This document shows positions 36,202 to 45,403 of a stretch of DNA of 64,000 nt, in pieces. The stretch spans positions 54,185-118,184 of the forward strand of contig JAKVBD010000008.1 of the NCBI GenBank assembly GCA_022446985.1, in the 5' to 3' direction. Every line of letters begins with the position of its first letter. Positions within the stretch are counted from its first letter, which is position 1. The position numbers and the translations under genes were made by a program. The notes beneath the pieces were generated by a model. It saw only the letters and a list, made by a program, of their open reading frames with translations, had not been told where the DNA came from and did not search any database. The DNA is from Lentisphaerales bacterium. Lineage in GTDB: Bacteria > Verrucomicrobiota > Lentisphaeria > Lentisphaerales > Lentisphaeraceae.

Positions 36202-36888
36202 CTATTTGATCATTTTATAATAGTAGTCCTGATCACCATTTTTGCCGGCTAAGACAGCACTTGTTTTACTGTAAGATGCATGTCCATCCAACCAAAGACG
36301 GTTAATTCCAAGAAAATGACGATTGCCAATATTTTGCCCTCCAGCCATTGAAGGTGAATAGAACATCTGCTTTGCCCAACCGGGAAGATTCACATCATCT
36401 GACGTATCCCCTAGAGGGCTTGTTTCCACTGGTAATTCCACTTGGTTGATATTTTTAGGCTTATGATGGTTTTCTGTTTCTCCGCCCCACCCCAGATAGT
36501 TTAAGTTCCAACCATAACCTCCTGCTCCATGACCGATATTTCCTGTCTTTTCACTGGGACAGAGAAAAACTCCTTCTCCCATTTCATCGATATACATCGT
36601 ACTCCAATTAGAAGTATCTGGGGCTGTTCCTCCCATGAAAGTGTAGATTTGACGTTTCCACCAAACATGTGGATCCTGATTACCATAGCGGCGTTGAGAC
36701 CAAGGTAAGATATCGTCATTACCCTCTGTAAAAATCGCTATCGCAGGGTACATATTTTTTTGATTGGAAAGACACAGCGCCTGTCGAGATTTTAAACGGG
36801 CTTTACTCAAAGCCGGTAGAAGCATTGAAGTCAGTATTCCAATAATGGCAATCACTACTAAAAGCTCAACTAGTGTGAATCTTTTCAT
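36202..36888 (-). CDS. Prepilin-type N-terminal domain protein, intact copy
   Basis: A 228-residue protein with a type IV prepilin/pseudopilin leader: short basic MKR, cleavage before Phe4, then FTLVELLVVIAIIGILTSM, with Glu at mature position 5. The remainder is the variable globular head common to the large prepilin-like families of Lentisphaera and planctomycetes (LPALSKAR, CLSNQKNMYPA, and a C-terminal NRLWLDGHASYSKTS block). It should be processed by a prepilin peptidase and held in the membrane or a pseudopilus; the function of these expanded families is not known. A tandem copy of exactly the same length lies 102 bp upstream. Confidence 0.85.
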   Translation of the reverse strand: MKRFTLVELLVVIAIIGILTSMLLPALSKARLKSRQALCLSNQKNMYPAIAIFTEGNDDILPWSQRRYGNQDPHVWWKRQIYTFMGGTAPDTSNWSTMYIDEMGEGVFLCPSEKTGNIGHGAGGYGWNLNYLGWGGETENHHKPKNINQVELPVETSPLGDTSDDVNLPGWAKQMFYSPSMAGGQNIGNRHFLGINRLWLDGHASYSKTSAVLAGKNGDQDYYYKMIK

Positions 36889-36990
36889 TGAAGTAACCTT
36901 TCACTCATTAATGAATCATTATGTTTAAGGTAAGTGACAGGAAAGAGAAAAACAAATAAATTGATACTCCCCGAGAGCTTACTCGAAAAA

Positions 36991-37677
36991 TTACTTCGTC
37001 ATTCTAAAATAGTAATCCTGATCACCATTTTTGCCGGCTAGGACAGCACTTGTTTTACTATAAGATGCATGTCCATCCAACCAGAGACGGTTAATTCCAA
37101 GAAAATGACGATTGCCAATATTTTGCCCTCCAGCCATTGAAGGTGAACAGAACATCTGCTTTGCCCAACCGGGAAGATTTGCATGATCAGAAGTATCACC
37201 CAGAATATTCGTCTCAACCGGAAGCTCCACCTCTAAAATACTCTTAGGTTTATGATTGCTGTTTGTTTCACCACCCCACCCCAGATAGTTCAAGTTCCAA
37301 CCATAACCTCCTGCTCCATGACCAGTATTTCCTGTCTTTTAACTTGGGCAGGCAAAAGCCCCCTTGCCTATTTCATCGATATACATCGTACTCCAATTAG
37401 AGGTGTCTGGAGCTGTTCCTCCCATGAAAGTGTAGATTTGACGTCTCCACCAAACATGAGGATCCTTGTTACCATATCGCCTTTGAGACCAAGGGAGGAT
37501 ATCTTCATTATTATTTGTAAACATCATAACTGCGGAATACATAATTTTCTGATTTGAAAGGCAAACTACCTGGTAGGACTTCAAGCGGGCTTTGCTTAAA
37601 GAAGGCAATAACATAGAGGCCAAAATGCCAATGATGGCGATGACAACCAACAACTCCACAAGAGTAAACTTTTTCAC
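36991..37677 (-). pseudogene. Prepilin-type protein, tandem copy broken by a nonsense codon
   Basis: This copy spans 687 bp, the same as its neighbour at 36202. It reads MKKFTLVELLVVIAIIGIL and continues to residue 112, where a TAA occurs at 37339-37341; the same frame then goes on to ...DGHASYSKTS...RMTK at 36991. The neighbour has CPSEKTGN at this site and this copy CPS(stop)KTGN, so a single G-to-T change (GAA to TAA) explains it. The two head domains are otherwise mostly identical, pointing to a recent tandem duplication. A sequencing error cannot be excluded from one sequence. Confidence 0.88.
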
Positions 37678-37852
37678 TATTTCTAAGCTCCATATAATTC
37701 ACACACAAAGCTAATAGTCATTCATACAAAATAGTTGACACAACTCTATAATTTTTAGGAGATTATAACTCTTTATCAGCATAAACCTAAAAAAACTGGC
37801 ATCTTGCACTTACGGGCGATACCTTTCACACATATTGAAAAAGATTAGATAA

Positions 37853-38200
37853 ATGCTACAAAACCTACTAAAAACCGGCTTCTGGGCCTACATCATATTT
37901 CTAACTGTCAGTTTACTCATGCCTGTACCACAAACAGGCGAAGTGAATCACATGGATAAAGTCATTCATGTTGGAGTTTTTGTCCTGGCCGGTATTTCCA
38001 TGACCTGGGCATATGGAACAGACAAGAAGCTTTTTAACTATCTGCTCACCTATGGTATCGCCATAGAATGTGCTCAAGGTCTCACCGGCTACCGCAGCTT
38101 TGATGTTCTTGATTTGTTGGCAAATGCCGGAGGACTGCTCTTATCTAGATTGTTAATCCTTATGAAAACCGGCAATCAAGAGATTAGCGATGCAAACTAG
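37853..38200 (+). CDS. VanZ-like membrane protein
   Basis: A 115-residue membrane protein of the VanZ-like family. Helices lie near residues 7-25, 36-53, 58-74 and 88-104. The family's signature positions are present: DKVIHVGVF, then IECAQGLTGYRSFDVLDLLAN, matching the E.xQ...R..d..D...N pattern. VanZ is linked to teicoplanin resistance in enterococci, but most homologues have no assigned role. It runs convergent to the TPR gene, with only 2 bp between the stop codons. Confidence 0.8.
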   Translation: MLQNLLKTGFWAYIIFLTVSLLMPVPQTGEVNHMDKVIHVGVFVLAGISMTWAYGTDKKLFNYLLTYGIAIECAQGLTGYRSFDVLDLLANAGGLLLSRLLILMKTGNQEISDAN

Positions 38201-38202
38201 GC

Positions 38203-39444
38203 TTATATACCGACTAATCGAGCAACTTGCTGGTAAAAACTTTCGACTGATGAAGATTCATCTATCTCTCTGGCTTTAGCTGCTTCGGCCAATGCCATTT
38301 TGAACTCTTTTTGGAGTACATAAATTCTCGCTTTGTGCATGTAACAGGCACTGGCATAAAACTGACTCGTCGAAGCTTTTTGATAGCGGTCTAAAGCCTT
38401 TTCATACTTCTTTGCATCACCATATATTTGCGCCAGATTAAATTGAATCTGGGTATTTGAGCTGTTGTACTTTAAGGCTTCAAGATACTCTTGTTCGGCA
38501 GCTCCCACATTCTCCTGCGCTAGGTAAGCATTTCCTCTTAAAAGGTAAAACTTCTCATTTTGTTTTGGACTGGCATTCTCAATCTTCTTACTCAGTGATC
38601 TCACCACCTGGGCATGACTACCAATTTGAGAATAGCATGTCGCTTTATTTAACAAAGCATCTACCTGCAGTGCACCGGTTACTTTTGAAAATCGCTCGGC
38701 TGCCTGAGCATAAAGCTGATCATTGAATAGCATACCGGCAAGCTGCATCAACTCGCGATTTTCCAGTTTAAAAAGGCGTTCATATAAAAGGTAATTTTGC
38801 AATGCTTCTTTAGTTTTTTCCAGATTCTGCAAAGTGGAAATCACTATATTCCAGTATCTCTTTTCCTGAGGATTCTTCTTGAGTAAATCTTGTGCTATTG
38901 GCAAAACTTTTTCGTAGTTTTGTTGCTGAAGGTAAATGTCTAAAAATATCTTATCCAGGCTTTCATCTTCTGGCATGAAAATCCTAACATTTTCCAAAGA
39001 CTCTTCAGCCGCGTGCAAGTTGTTATTATTGATGTGGCAATAAACAATATTTTTCCAGATTTTACCATCCGCTCTTCCTGACTTTACCACAGCATAAAGA
39101 TGCTCAAGAGCTTTCTTTGAATCATTTTTATTCAAATACAAAATACTGAGAGACACATGGACTCTATAAAAATTTGGAAACTTCTTAAGTGCTTTTAAGA
39201 AGGCTTTCTCTGCTTCGATTTCTTTGTTTTCTTGATGTTGAATCGCACCTTCAAGGTAATCAAAAACAGCAGAGCGGGTCGCCGGTAACAGACTCAGTTT
39301 CTTCAGAGCCTCAGATGGCTTATCATTGACTAATTTTACGATTTCACGATATGAGGTAATTTCCTTAGCCGGAACTACCGGCTCCAAAGTATCCTGACCT
39401 GCAAGAGTCAGCATAAGTAAAAATAAAACACAAATAATCTTCAT
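38203..39444 (-). CDS. Secreted TPR protein at the end of the TonB/ExbBD operon
   Basis: A 413-residue exported protein with a signal peptide (about 1-16, ending LAGQ) and about ten tetratricopeptide repeats from residue 45 onward (patterns such as A..YF..AL...P....W and KYNSSNTQIQFNLAQIYGDAKKYEKAL). It is probably a periplasmic scaffold. Its ATG overlaps the TonB stop (ATGA). In Shewanella and related bacteria the same gene order ends with a TPR protein after TonB2, which supports a shared function in energising outer-membrane transport. Confidence 0.85.
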   Translation of the reverse strand: MKIICVLFLLMLTLAGQDTLEPVVPAKEITSYREIVKLVNDKPSEALKKLSLLPATRSAVFDYLEGAIQHQENKEIEAEKAFLKALKKFPNFYRVHVSLSILYLNKNDSKKALEHLYAVVKSGRADGKIWKNIVYCHINNNNLHAAEESLENVRIFMPEDESLDKIFLDIYLQQQNYEKVLPIAQDLLKKNPQEKRYWNIVISTLQNLEKTKEALQNYLLYERLFKLENRELMQLAGMLFNDQLYAQAAERFSKVTGALQVDALLNKATCYSQIGSHAQVVRSLSKKIENASPKQNEKFYLLRGNAYLAQENVGAAEQEYLEALKYNSSNTQIQFNLAQIYGDAKKYEKALDRYQKASTSQFYASACYMHKARIYVLQKEFKMALAEAAKAREIDESSSVESFYQQVARLVGI

Positions 39445-40217
39445 TTTTGTAAACCAAATTGAAATGTTAAAATTGTTCTCTGTTTCACGGCACGGCCATC
39501 TTTCTTAGCTGGTTCGTACTTCAGTCGATCCAAAATACTTAAGCAACTGTTTTCAAAGTATCCTTTAGGTGTGGCGCTCATGACTCGCGCTTGCGTCACT
39601 TTTCCTTGTTTATCAATCACACAATCAATCGTCACTTTGCCCGATAAATTTCTGCGCCTGGCGCGCATTGGGTAAGATGGTGGCACATACTTGGTACGTC
39701 TGGCTTTTTCATCCACCTGACCTTCTGCAAAAATTGTATTGTAGTTCGTCAAAGACTTAACAATTTTTACAGGTGCACTTTTTATAATTGTTGTCGATGG
39801 TGGAGCTTTCGCTGCCACGGCTACTATCTTTTCGACGTCAAAATCAAAATCCCGTTTAAAGTTATTATCAACATGCAGCGATACTGCAGTTGGTTGAATC
39901 GCCATATCTATATTGACAGAAATTGCTGGAGGTGGCGGTGTCGGAGGCGTCACAACTTCAACGACCTCTTCTGTTTCCTGTTTTACCTCTGGAGGCTTTT
40001 CTTGAAAAATTTCCTCTTCTTCCTTTGGTATCTCAATCAACTTAGGAATCTTGCGTACCATGATTGGATCTTCAGGAACAGCATCCATTTTTGAAGTCAG
40101 TGGAATCAAAACAAAAATCAAACCCGCCATTCCACAGGAAAGCAACACAACGCGCCAGGCAAACTTAACTGCTTCCGGTGAACTGCGGTAAATAATTCTG
40201 TTTTGCAGGTCGCTCAC
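39441..40217 (-). CDS. tonB: TonB-family energy transducer
   Basis: A 258-residue protein starting at a GTG that overlaps the ExbD stop (GTGA). A membrane helix at about 23-42 is followed by an acidic/proline region (EIPKEEEEIFQEKPPE, then TPPTPPPPA) that would span the periplasm. The C-terminal TonB fold begins near residue 170 with YPMRARRRNLSGKVTIDCVID and ends YEPAKKDGRAVKQRTILTFQF. It passes proton-motive force from ExbB/ExbD to outer-membrane receptors. No TonB-dependent receptor is encoded in this window. Confidence 0.92.
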   Translation of the reverse strand: MSDLQNRIIYRSSPEAVKFAWRVVLLSCGMAGLIFVLIPLTSKMDAVPEDPIMVRKIPKLIEIPKEEEEIFQEKPPEVKQETEEVVEVVTPPTPPPPAISVNIDMAIQPTAVSLHVDNNFKRDFDFDVEKIVAVAAKAPPSTTIIKSAPVKIVKSLTNYNTIFAEGQVDEKARRTKYVPPSYPMRARRRNLSGKVTIDCVIDKQGKVTQARVMSATPKGYFENSCLSILDRLKYEPAKKDGRAVKQRTILTFQFGLQK

Positions 40218-40624
40218 TGTTCTTTCTCAGTCGCCAAGCTGATATTTTGTGCACCTGCCATGCGGCACTCATCCATAACATCCGCCAATAGTCCAATCGG
40301 CGCATTTTTATCGGCCAAAATCACCACCGGTAAAGCCATTTTTTTAACGCGATTGCTAACATAAGCTCTTAAACTGTTAATAGATAGAGGTTGCCCGCCT
40401 GCACGGATCTTGCCTTCTGAGGTAATGGCAACAAGTAAACTCTCACGATCCACCTCTCCGGCCGACTGCTGTGATGGACGCTGGATATCCATACCTTTAT
40501 CTTTGGCAAAAACTGTTGTGACTATGAAAAATATCAACAGAATAAAAACCATGTCGATCAGTGGCGTCATATCGACATTTTGCACATCTTCTTCACTGCG
40601 CATCATTTTTGTCAAACGTTTCAT
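40214..40624 (-). CDS. exbD: ExbD/TolR-type biopolymer transport protein
   Basis: A 136-residue inner-membrane protein with one helix (about 25-43). The conserved Asp lies in DMTPLIDMVFILLIFFIVT, the expected proton-path residue. The periplasmic domain carries the ExbD2-like pattern ITSEGKIRAGGQPLSINSL. It works with ExbB as a proton-driven motor for TonB. Both ends overlap neighbouring genes by 4 bp, as expected for strict co-translation. Confidence 0.93.
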   Translation of the reverse strand: MKRLTKMMRSEEDVQNVDMTPLIDMVFILLIFFIVTTVFAKDKGMDIQRPSQQSAGEVDRESLLVAITSEGKIRAGGQPLSINSLRAYVSNRVKKMALPVVILADKNAPIGLLADVMDECRMAGAQNISLATEKEQ

Positions 40625-41244
40625 ACTACCGGTCTCTCAATCAAAGCTTTTATGTGAAACTGCAGTCTATCCAACTCTAAAACCAAACGGCCAAATTTGC
40701 GTTTTAAATAGACCAAGCCAAAGATACCCGGTAAGGCAATTATCAATCCCAGTTGAGTCGTTAGCAAGGCTTTTGAAATACCAGAAGAAATGACTTCCAT
40801 GCCGCTGACATTACTCAAACCTCGAAATGTCTCAACCATACCCACTACAGTGCCTAATAGACCAAGTAATGGAGCTGCTGTCACCATAGAGTTCAGTAAA
40901 CCAAATTCTCTTTCGATGGAACTGATTTCACTGCCACTGGCTTCCAGGTAGCGATCTTTAATATCCCTTGAAGATTGACGGTTTCCGGCAAAAACATATG
41001 AGATGATGCACGGTACTATACCCGCTTGCTTCGACAACCAATCCAGAATAACCGAACTGCTCTCACCTTTCTGTAACCTTTCGGTTATTTCGGCCTCATA
41101 CTTACTGGTGCGAAAAGAACTTTGCCTGAGTTTAAGATAAAGACTCAAAAGCCAGAACCAGGAAATGACCGATAATAACAGTAACAAACCGGCAAACCAG
41201 CCGGCACTTTGCCAAAATTCTAAAGACTCTGAAAGAATCTTCAT
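40621..41244 (-). CDS. exbB: ExbB/TolQ-type proton channel protein (short copy)
   Basis: A 207-residue inner-membrane protein with three helices (about 12-35, 113-133 and 155-175). The MotA/TolQ/ExbB signature AAPLLGLLGTVVGMVETF and the final LTTQLGLIIALPGIFGL are clear. Paired with ExbD it forms the proton-driven motor for TonB. It is the second ExbB-like protein of the operon; the upstream copy is longer. One base separates its start from the upstream stop and its stop overlaps exbD. Confidence 0.93.
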   Translation of the reverse strand: MKILSESLEFWQSAGWFAGLLLLLSVISWFWLLSLYLKLRQSSFRTSKYEAEITERLQKGESSSVILDWLSKQAGIVPCIISYVFAGNRQSSRDIKDRYLEASGSEISSIEREFGLLNSMVTAAPLLGLLGTVVGMVETFRGLSNVSGMEVISSGISKALLTTQLGLIIALPGIFGLVYLKRKFGRLVLELDRLQFHIKALIERPVV

Positions 41245-42603
41245 TTAAGCTTTACCTTCAATGGACAGTGCATTTATAAAACTCAGCATCGCCTTTTCAA
41301 GATTACTGACAATCTTGCGCAAACGACGGTTCAAAACAGCGTGCCAGATAAGAGCAGGAATAGCAACGATCAAGCCCATTTCAGTTGTCACCAAAGCTTC
41401 TGAAATTCCACCGGCTAAACGGTTGGCATCGCCCGTACCATAAATCCCGATCATCTCAAAAGTTTTGATAATACCCATAACAGTACCTAAAAGACCAAGA
41501 AGCGGAGCAGCTCCGGCACTGACCGAAAGTACGGTTAGGAATTTATCGAGGTTCGGCATCTGCGCCAGAATAGTTTCACTTAAGTACTCTTCCAAATTCT
41601 CACGCGAAACTTCATGGTGCGTTAAAGCTTCTTTTAACAGGCTGCCTACCGGGTTTTTAAGAGAGTTTACATACTTGTCGGCTTCTTCCATCTGATTATT
41701 CCGAATAAGCCCTACGAGATGACGTACTTTATCGTCATACTGACTTCGAATTGTGTAAAGTTGAACGGTCTTGTAGGCGCCAGCAAGAATACAGATAAAT
41801 CCTAAAAGAGCGAGGGGGTAAATAATCACACCGCCTGCCTGAAAATGTTCAAGCACTGATTTTTCTTGCAAGTCGGCCTTAGTCGCCAGACCATCCGTAA
41901 AATCAAAAGGCAATGTCTGTTCACTTCCAGATGCTAAAGAACTCAGAGTTCCTTCCAAACCCGTAACGGCTTCCATCTCCGGGTAATTCTCATTGGCCAA
42001 CTCTTTAAGCAAACCAGCCTGAGAGCCATCACTTAAGAAATACTTCGCATGTCCAAGCGAGTAAAGTTTCATTTCACTAACTGTACCGTTTGGCGCGACT
42101 CCCTGAACAGCAGATTCATTTAAAGCAAAACCCTTAGTAAGTAACTTCTGCTGAAAACCAAAAAGCAAAGTAAAGAAATCTTTATAGTTCTTCTCATCTA
42201 GAACTTTGTCGAGGTTTTCAAAATCACTTTTAAAAGCCGTACCATACTGAGCAGGTACTGCAAGTTCTGCATTTCGGCGCATGTCTCTGATTTGCTTGCG
42301 AACGGTTTCAACAACTAGTTCTTTATTTTTCAGAGACTTTTCGAACTTTTTAAGTTCACTTTCCAACTCGGCAATTTCTTTTAAAATAGATACTTCGCTA
42401 CCGCCTAAAGCACCTTGTTCTCTTTCAGCTTGGGCAATCTCGCGGCGCAGGCCTTCACGCTCTTGAAAAACATCAGTTCGTTGCCCATCTAATTGGCGGT
42501 TTAACTTCAATAAATCCCGATTAATAGATTCTTCGGCTTTTTTGAAATCCGCTGCTGTCAGTGTAAAACAAAAACAAAGAAGAAGACTTAGAAATTTACT
42601 CAT
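41245..42603 (-). CDS. Long MotA/TolQ/ExbB protein with periplasmic coiled coil
   Basis: A 452-residue protein with a signal peptide (about 1-18), a long coiled coil (about 19-110, rich in Glu/Lys/Leu heptads), a globular part (about 115-240), and then a C-terminal ExbB core with three helices. Signature blocks are AAPLLGLLGTVMGIIKTFEMIG and ALVTTEMGLIVAIPALIWHA. In Shewanella- and Alteromonas-type TonB2 systems the same large ExbB lies next to DUF3450. It probably couples the motor to a periplasmic partner through the coiled coil. Its ATG overlaps the DUF3450 stop by 4 bp. Confidence 0.9.
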   Translation of the reverse strand: MSKFLSLLLCFCFTLTAADFKKAEESINRDLLKLNRQLDGQRTDVFQEREGLRREIAQAEREQGALGGSEVSILKEIAELESELKKFEKSLKNKELVVETVRKQIRDMRRNAELAVPAQYGTAFKSDFENLDKVLDEKNYKDFFTLLFGFQQKLLTKGFALNESAVQGVAPNGTVSEMKLYSLGHAKYFLSDGSQAGLLKELANENYPEMEAVTGLEGTLSSLASGSEQTLPFDFTDGLATKADLQEKSVLEHFQAGGVIIYPLALLGFICILAGAYKTVQLYTIRSQYDDKVRHLVGLIRNNQMEEADKYVNSLKNPVGSLLKEALTHHEVSRENLEEYLSETILAQMPNLDKFLTVLSVSAGAAPLLGLLGTVMGIIKTFEMIGIYGTGDANRLAGGISEALVTTEMGLIVAIPALIWHAVLNRRLRKIVSNLEKAMLSFINALSIEGKA

Positions 42604-43349
42604 TTCACACCTCCTCTTACTGGAAGATTCACCAGAACAGGTTTGCCTTCTCGATTGTATTGGCTGATGGCTGTCTTAATACTTGCTAAAAGAGAATTAT
42701 CCTCTTTGGCTTTCCACTGACCGTCAAATACCAACTGACCAGCGGATTGACAATCCTGTGTTAAATAATAGCCAGTGTAAGTTCCTACAAAAAGAGCTGT
42801 AATCTGCTGCTTTTGACCAGCGACACTGACAACTTCTTTTAAAAGGTGCACTTTTTTCTGAAGCTCTAAAACTGCACTGAAGTACTCGCGAGATGCAGAA
42901 AGAACATCCATCACATTTGCATCTTTATCTGAGCTGTAAGCTTTTAACTCATCGGCTTCTTTTTGAACTAGAGCTTGCAGAGATTCAGGAATCTTAGGGT
43001 GAACTTCAGCCAACACCTTCTCTGCACTCTTCTTCGAAATTACTTCTAGGGCCTTCAAAGCCTTTTCCACTTCTGCTGTCTTTGCAGCAAATTCAGACTT
43101 CTTCTTTTGCAACTCTTCTAAAATCTTCTCCAGTTCAACTTTACCGGCAGATTTTGTCTGTAAAGAATCTTTAACTAACTGAAGATGCAACTCAAGAGTT
43201 TTCTTCTCTTCCTGCCACTCTGCCTTTTCTTTACTGATAGTCCTGTGAAGCTCATTTAGCTTGTCGAGAGCTTCAATCAACCTTTCCCTCTCCTCTGCAA
43301 AGGCCACTCCACCAAAGAGTAAGAGAAATAATATAAAAATTCTTTTCAT
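42600..43349 (-). CDS. DUF3450-like periplasmic coiled-coil protein
   Basis: A 249-residue exported protein; signal peptide MKRIFILFLLLFGGVAFA. Residues about 20-125 are an unbroken coiled coil and the C-terminal 100 residues are mixed alpha/beta (ITALFVGTYTGYYLTQD...). DUF3450 proteins are first in the conserved DUF3450-ExbB-ExbB-ExbD-TonB-TPR cluster, and this gene holds exactly that position. The precise role is not known; its coiled coil may pair with that of the long ExbB protein next to it. The start is the first ATG with AGAAT-type upstream sequence and gives a normal signal peptide. Confidence 0.82.
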   Translation of the reverse strand: MKRIFILFLLLFGGVAFAEERERLIEALDKLNELHRTISKEKAEWQEEKKTLELHLQLVKDSLQTKSAGKVELEKILEELQKKKSEFAAKTAEVEKALKALEVISKKSAEKVLAEVHPKIPESLQALVQKEADELKAYSSDKDANVMDVLSASREYFSAVLELQKKVHLLKEVVSVAGQKQQITALFVGTYTGYYLTQDCQSAGQLVFDGQWKAKEDNSLLASIKTAISQYNREGKPVLVNLPVRGGVK

Positions 43350-43646
43350 TAAAATATTTATCCAGAATTAGCGATTTTGCGATACTATATCAACTAAATC
43401 CAATAAAGCAAATTTTTATGCTCCTTTACTCAGCTTCAATTAAGCTCGTTTCATCTGCCCAAAAAAGATCTATACAAGTTTTTATTGAGAAATGATTTAA
43501 AAATCAAAACTTTTTATATCGCTCTTTCAAAGATAAAAAACAGACTGCAAGAAAATAACAATATTTAAGAAAAATTCGTCAATTGCTGTAAAAGACCAAA
43601 AGTTACAGGTAAGTTCTTTGCCAAATAGACGTCAAAGGAGAAATGA
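43350..43646. other. Divergent promoter region
   Basis: About 300 bp of AT-rich sequence between the leftward TonB operon and the rightward TIM-barrel gene. It must carry both promoters. I see a ribosome binding site for the right gene (CAAAGGAG) but no clear operator, repeat or RNA. Confidence 0.5.
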
Positions 43647-44735
43647 ATGCCATTCCAATTAAATCGCCGCGATTTTTTAGCAAGCTCAACCGCTATAACA
43701 GCCAGTTCGGCACTCACTGGTTGTCAGGTATTCTCCTCACAAAAGCTCAAACTTGGCTTCGATAACTTCTCCATACGCGCCATGAAACTGAAAGCGCCAG
43801 CAGTTCTTGATTTTGGTGCCAAGCACAATGTTGATGCTGTCCTGTTTTCTGATCTCGATGTCTATGAGAGTCTGGAAGAATCCTACCTTAAAGAACTCAG
43901 AGCCAAAGCTGATGAACTCAAGATTGAAATTCATGCCGGTACTGGCTCAGTATGTCCAACTTCTAAAGCGTTTCGTAAAAAACACGGCACTGCAGAAGAA
44001 CATTTAAGAAAAGCTATAAAAGTGTCGAAACTTCTCGGATCTCCTGTTGTGAGATGTTACCTGGGAAGCATACAAGACCGTAAAACTTCTGGCGGCCTGG
44101 AACCTCATATGGATGCCACTTTAGAAGTTTGTAAGAGTGTCGAAGCTGAAGCTAAAGAGGCTAGTATAAAGATCGCCATAGAAAATCATGCCGGCGACAT
44201 GACTGGACGTCTTCTTCGCGAACTGATTGAAAAAGCCGGGGCTGATTTTGTCGGAGCGACAATTGACTCAGGAAATGCAACCTGGACTATGGAAAGCCCC
44301 TATAAAAATCTTGAATTACTCGCGCCTTACATTGCTAGCAGCGGCATTCGCGATTCTCTTGTATACAATACCAAAGAAGGTATAAAAGCTACTTGGAAAG
44401 CCATGGGGGATGGCACTGTCGATTGGGAACTTTATTTTGCAAAATGGCAGAAAAGCTGTCCTGAAGTACCAGTTTTCCTAGAAACTATTTCTGGTCTCAG
44501 TAAAACCTTCCCCGCTCCAAAAGATAAAGAATTCTGGAAAGATTATCAGGATATCAACATGAATGACTATCGCGAATTCAAAACCATGACTTCCAAAGGC
44601 AATAATAAGAAAATTACCAGCAAACACAAAGACCTTGAAAAAAAGGTTTTGTTTTCTCCTGAATATATGGAAAAAGAGCTTGTGAAAAGTCTAAACTACT
44701 GCAAAAACACTCTAAAAATCGGCCGCAATGCCTAA
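43647..44735 (+). CDS. Tat-exported sugar phosphate isomerase/epimerase-like TIM-barrel protein
   Basis: A 362-residue protein of the xylose-isomerase-like TIM-barrel family. The N-terminus has a twin-arginine signal (NRRDFLASST) and a lipobox-like LTGC at about 23-26, so it is probably exported folded and lipid-anchored. Barrel motifs include KLGFDNFSIR, IEIHAGTGSV, IAIENHAGD (about 179-187), GATIDSGNATW and VFLETISG, with the Glu/Asp/His typical of the metal site in this family. The substrate, probably a sugar or cyclitol, cannot be told. The next gene follows after 11 nt and is likely co-transcribed. Confidence 0.82.
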   Translation: MPFQLNRRDFLASSTAITASSALTGCQVFSSQKLKLGFDNFSIRAMKLKAPAVLDFGAKHNVDAVLFSDLDVYESLEESYLKELRAKADELKIEIHAGTGSVCPTSKAFRKKHGTAEEHLRKAIKVSKLLGSPVVRCYLGSIQDRKTSGGLEPHMDATLEVCKSVEAEAKEASIKIAIENHAGDMTGRLLRELIEKAGADFVGATIDSGNATWTMESPYKNLELLAPYIASSGIRDSLVYNTKEGIKATWKAMGDGTVDWELYFAKWQKSCPEVPVFLETISGLSKTFPAPKDKEFWKDYQDINMNDYREFKTMTSKGNNKKITSKHKDLEKKVLFSPEYMEKELVKSLNYCKNTLKIGRNA

Positions 44736-44746
44736 AGGAGTTCCAC

Positions 44747-45262
44747 ATGAAAAATAAGCAAAAGAAAAAAGCCGCTCCAACTTTACCACAGCTGAATAAC
44801 GGTAAGCTTACCGAAGAAAATATCGGAGATTCCCTAAAGATACTCTCTGAACTCATTCAAAACCCAGCCTTGATGGGAGTCGAAACCGAAGTTCTTTTTG
44901 GCCAACAGCCTTACCTGAAAACCTGGTACTTTGCAAAATTTCAGCACATGAATCCACACCATGCTGACGCCCTCTGTGAATTCATCGTTGTCTGTTATAA
45001 ATCCGTTGAGAAAAATAATGGCGGTGCCATGGATATGATCAAGCAAACTGATCTCATGGAAATGCAAGAGCACTACCGCGAGTTTTTCATTAATGGCAAG
45101 GGTTGTTTTGACTTAAAACTTCACGAAAAATTCCCGGAGTCAAAAGTGCTTGAGTACGCCATAGAAGTTATGGCAGACCCTATGTATGAAATCCAGGGGC
45201 CTGACGACGTTGTCACCTCAATTCTAGCTATTGGCCATGTAATCTGCCAGCAGGTAAGGTAA
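44747..45262 (+). CDS. Hypothetical cytoplasmic protein
   Basis: A 171-residue protein I do not recognise. It begins with a basic patch (MKNKQKKKAAP), then is mainly helical, with TWYFAKFQHMNPHHADALCEF and two Cys in the second half. No signal peptide or membrane helix. It follows the TIM-barrel gene by 11 nt with a ribosome binding site (AAAGGAG) inside the gap, and a terminator closes the pair, so the two form one operon. Confidence 0.7.
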   Translation: MKNKQKKKAAPTLPQLNNGKLTEENIGDSLKILSELIQNPALMGVETEVLFGQQPYLKTWYFAKFQHMNPHHADALCEFIVVCYKSVEKNNGGAMDMIKQTDLMEMQEHYREFFINGKGCFDLKLHEKFPESKVLEYAIEVMADPMYEIQGPDDVVTSILAIGHVICQQVR

Positions 45263-45271
45263 CTATATTGT

Positions 45272-45299
45272 TGCCATAGATTTATGGCATCTTTTTATT
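45272..45299 (+). terminator. Terminator of the TIM-barrel operon
   Basis: Perfect 7-bp stem TGCCATA / TATGGCA with a GATT loop, followed by TCTTTTTATTTT. Confidence 0.88.
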
Positions 45300-45403
45300 T
45301 TCCCCAAATTCACCACTTTAGTTATGTTAATCTTTTCTACATAAAATTTGCTTTCTGTTGTTGTCGTAGACTAAATTAGAGATACGAATGAGAGGAAGTA
45401 TTT

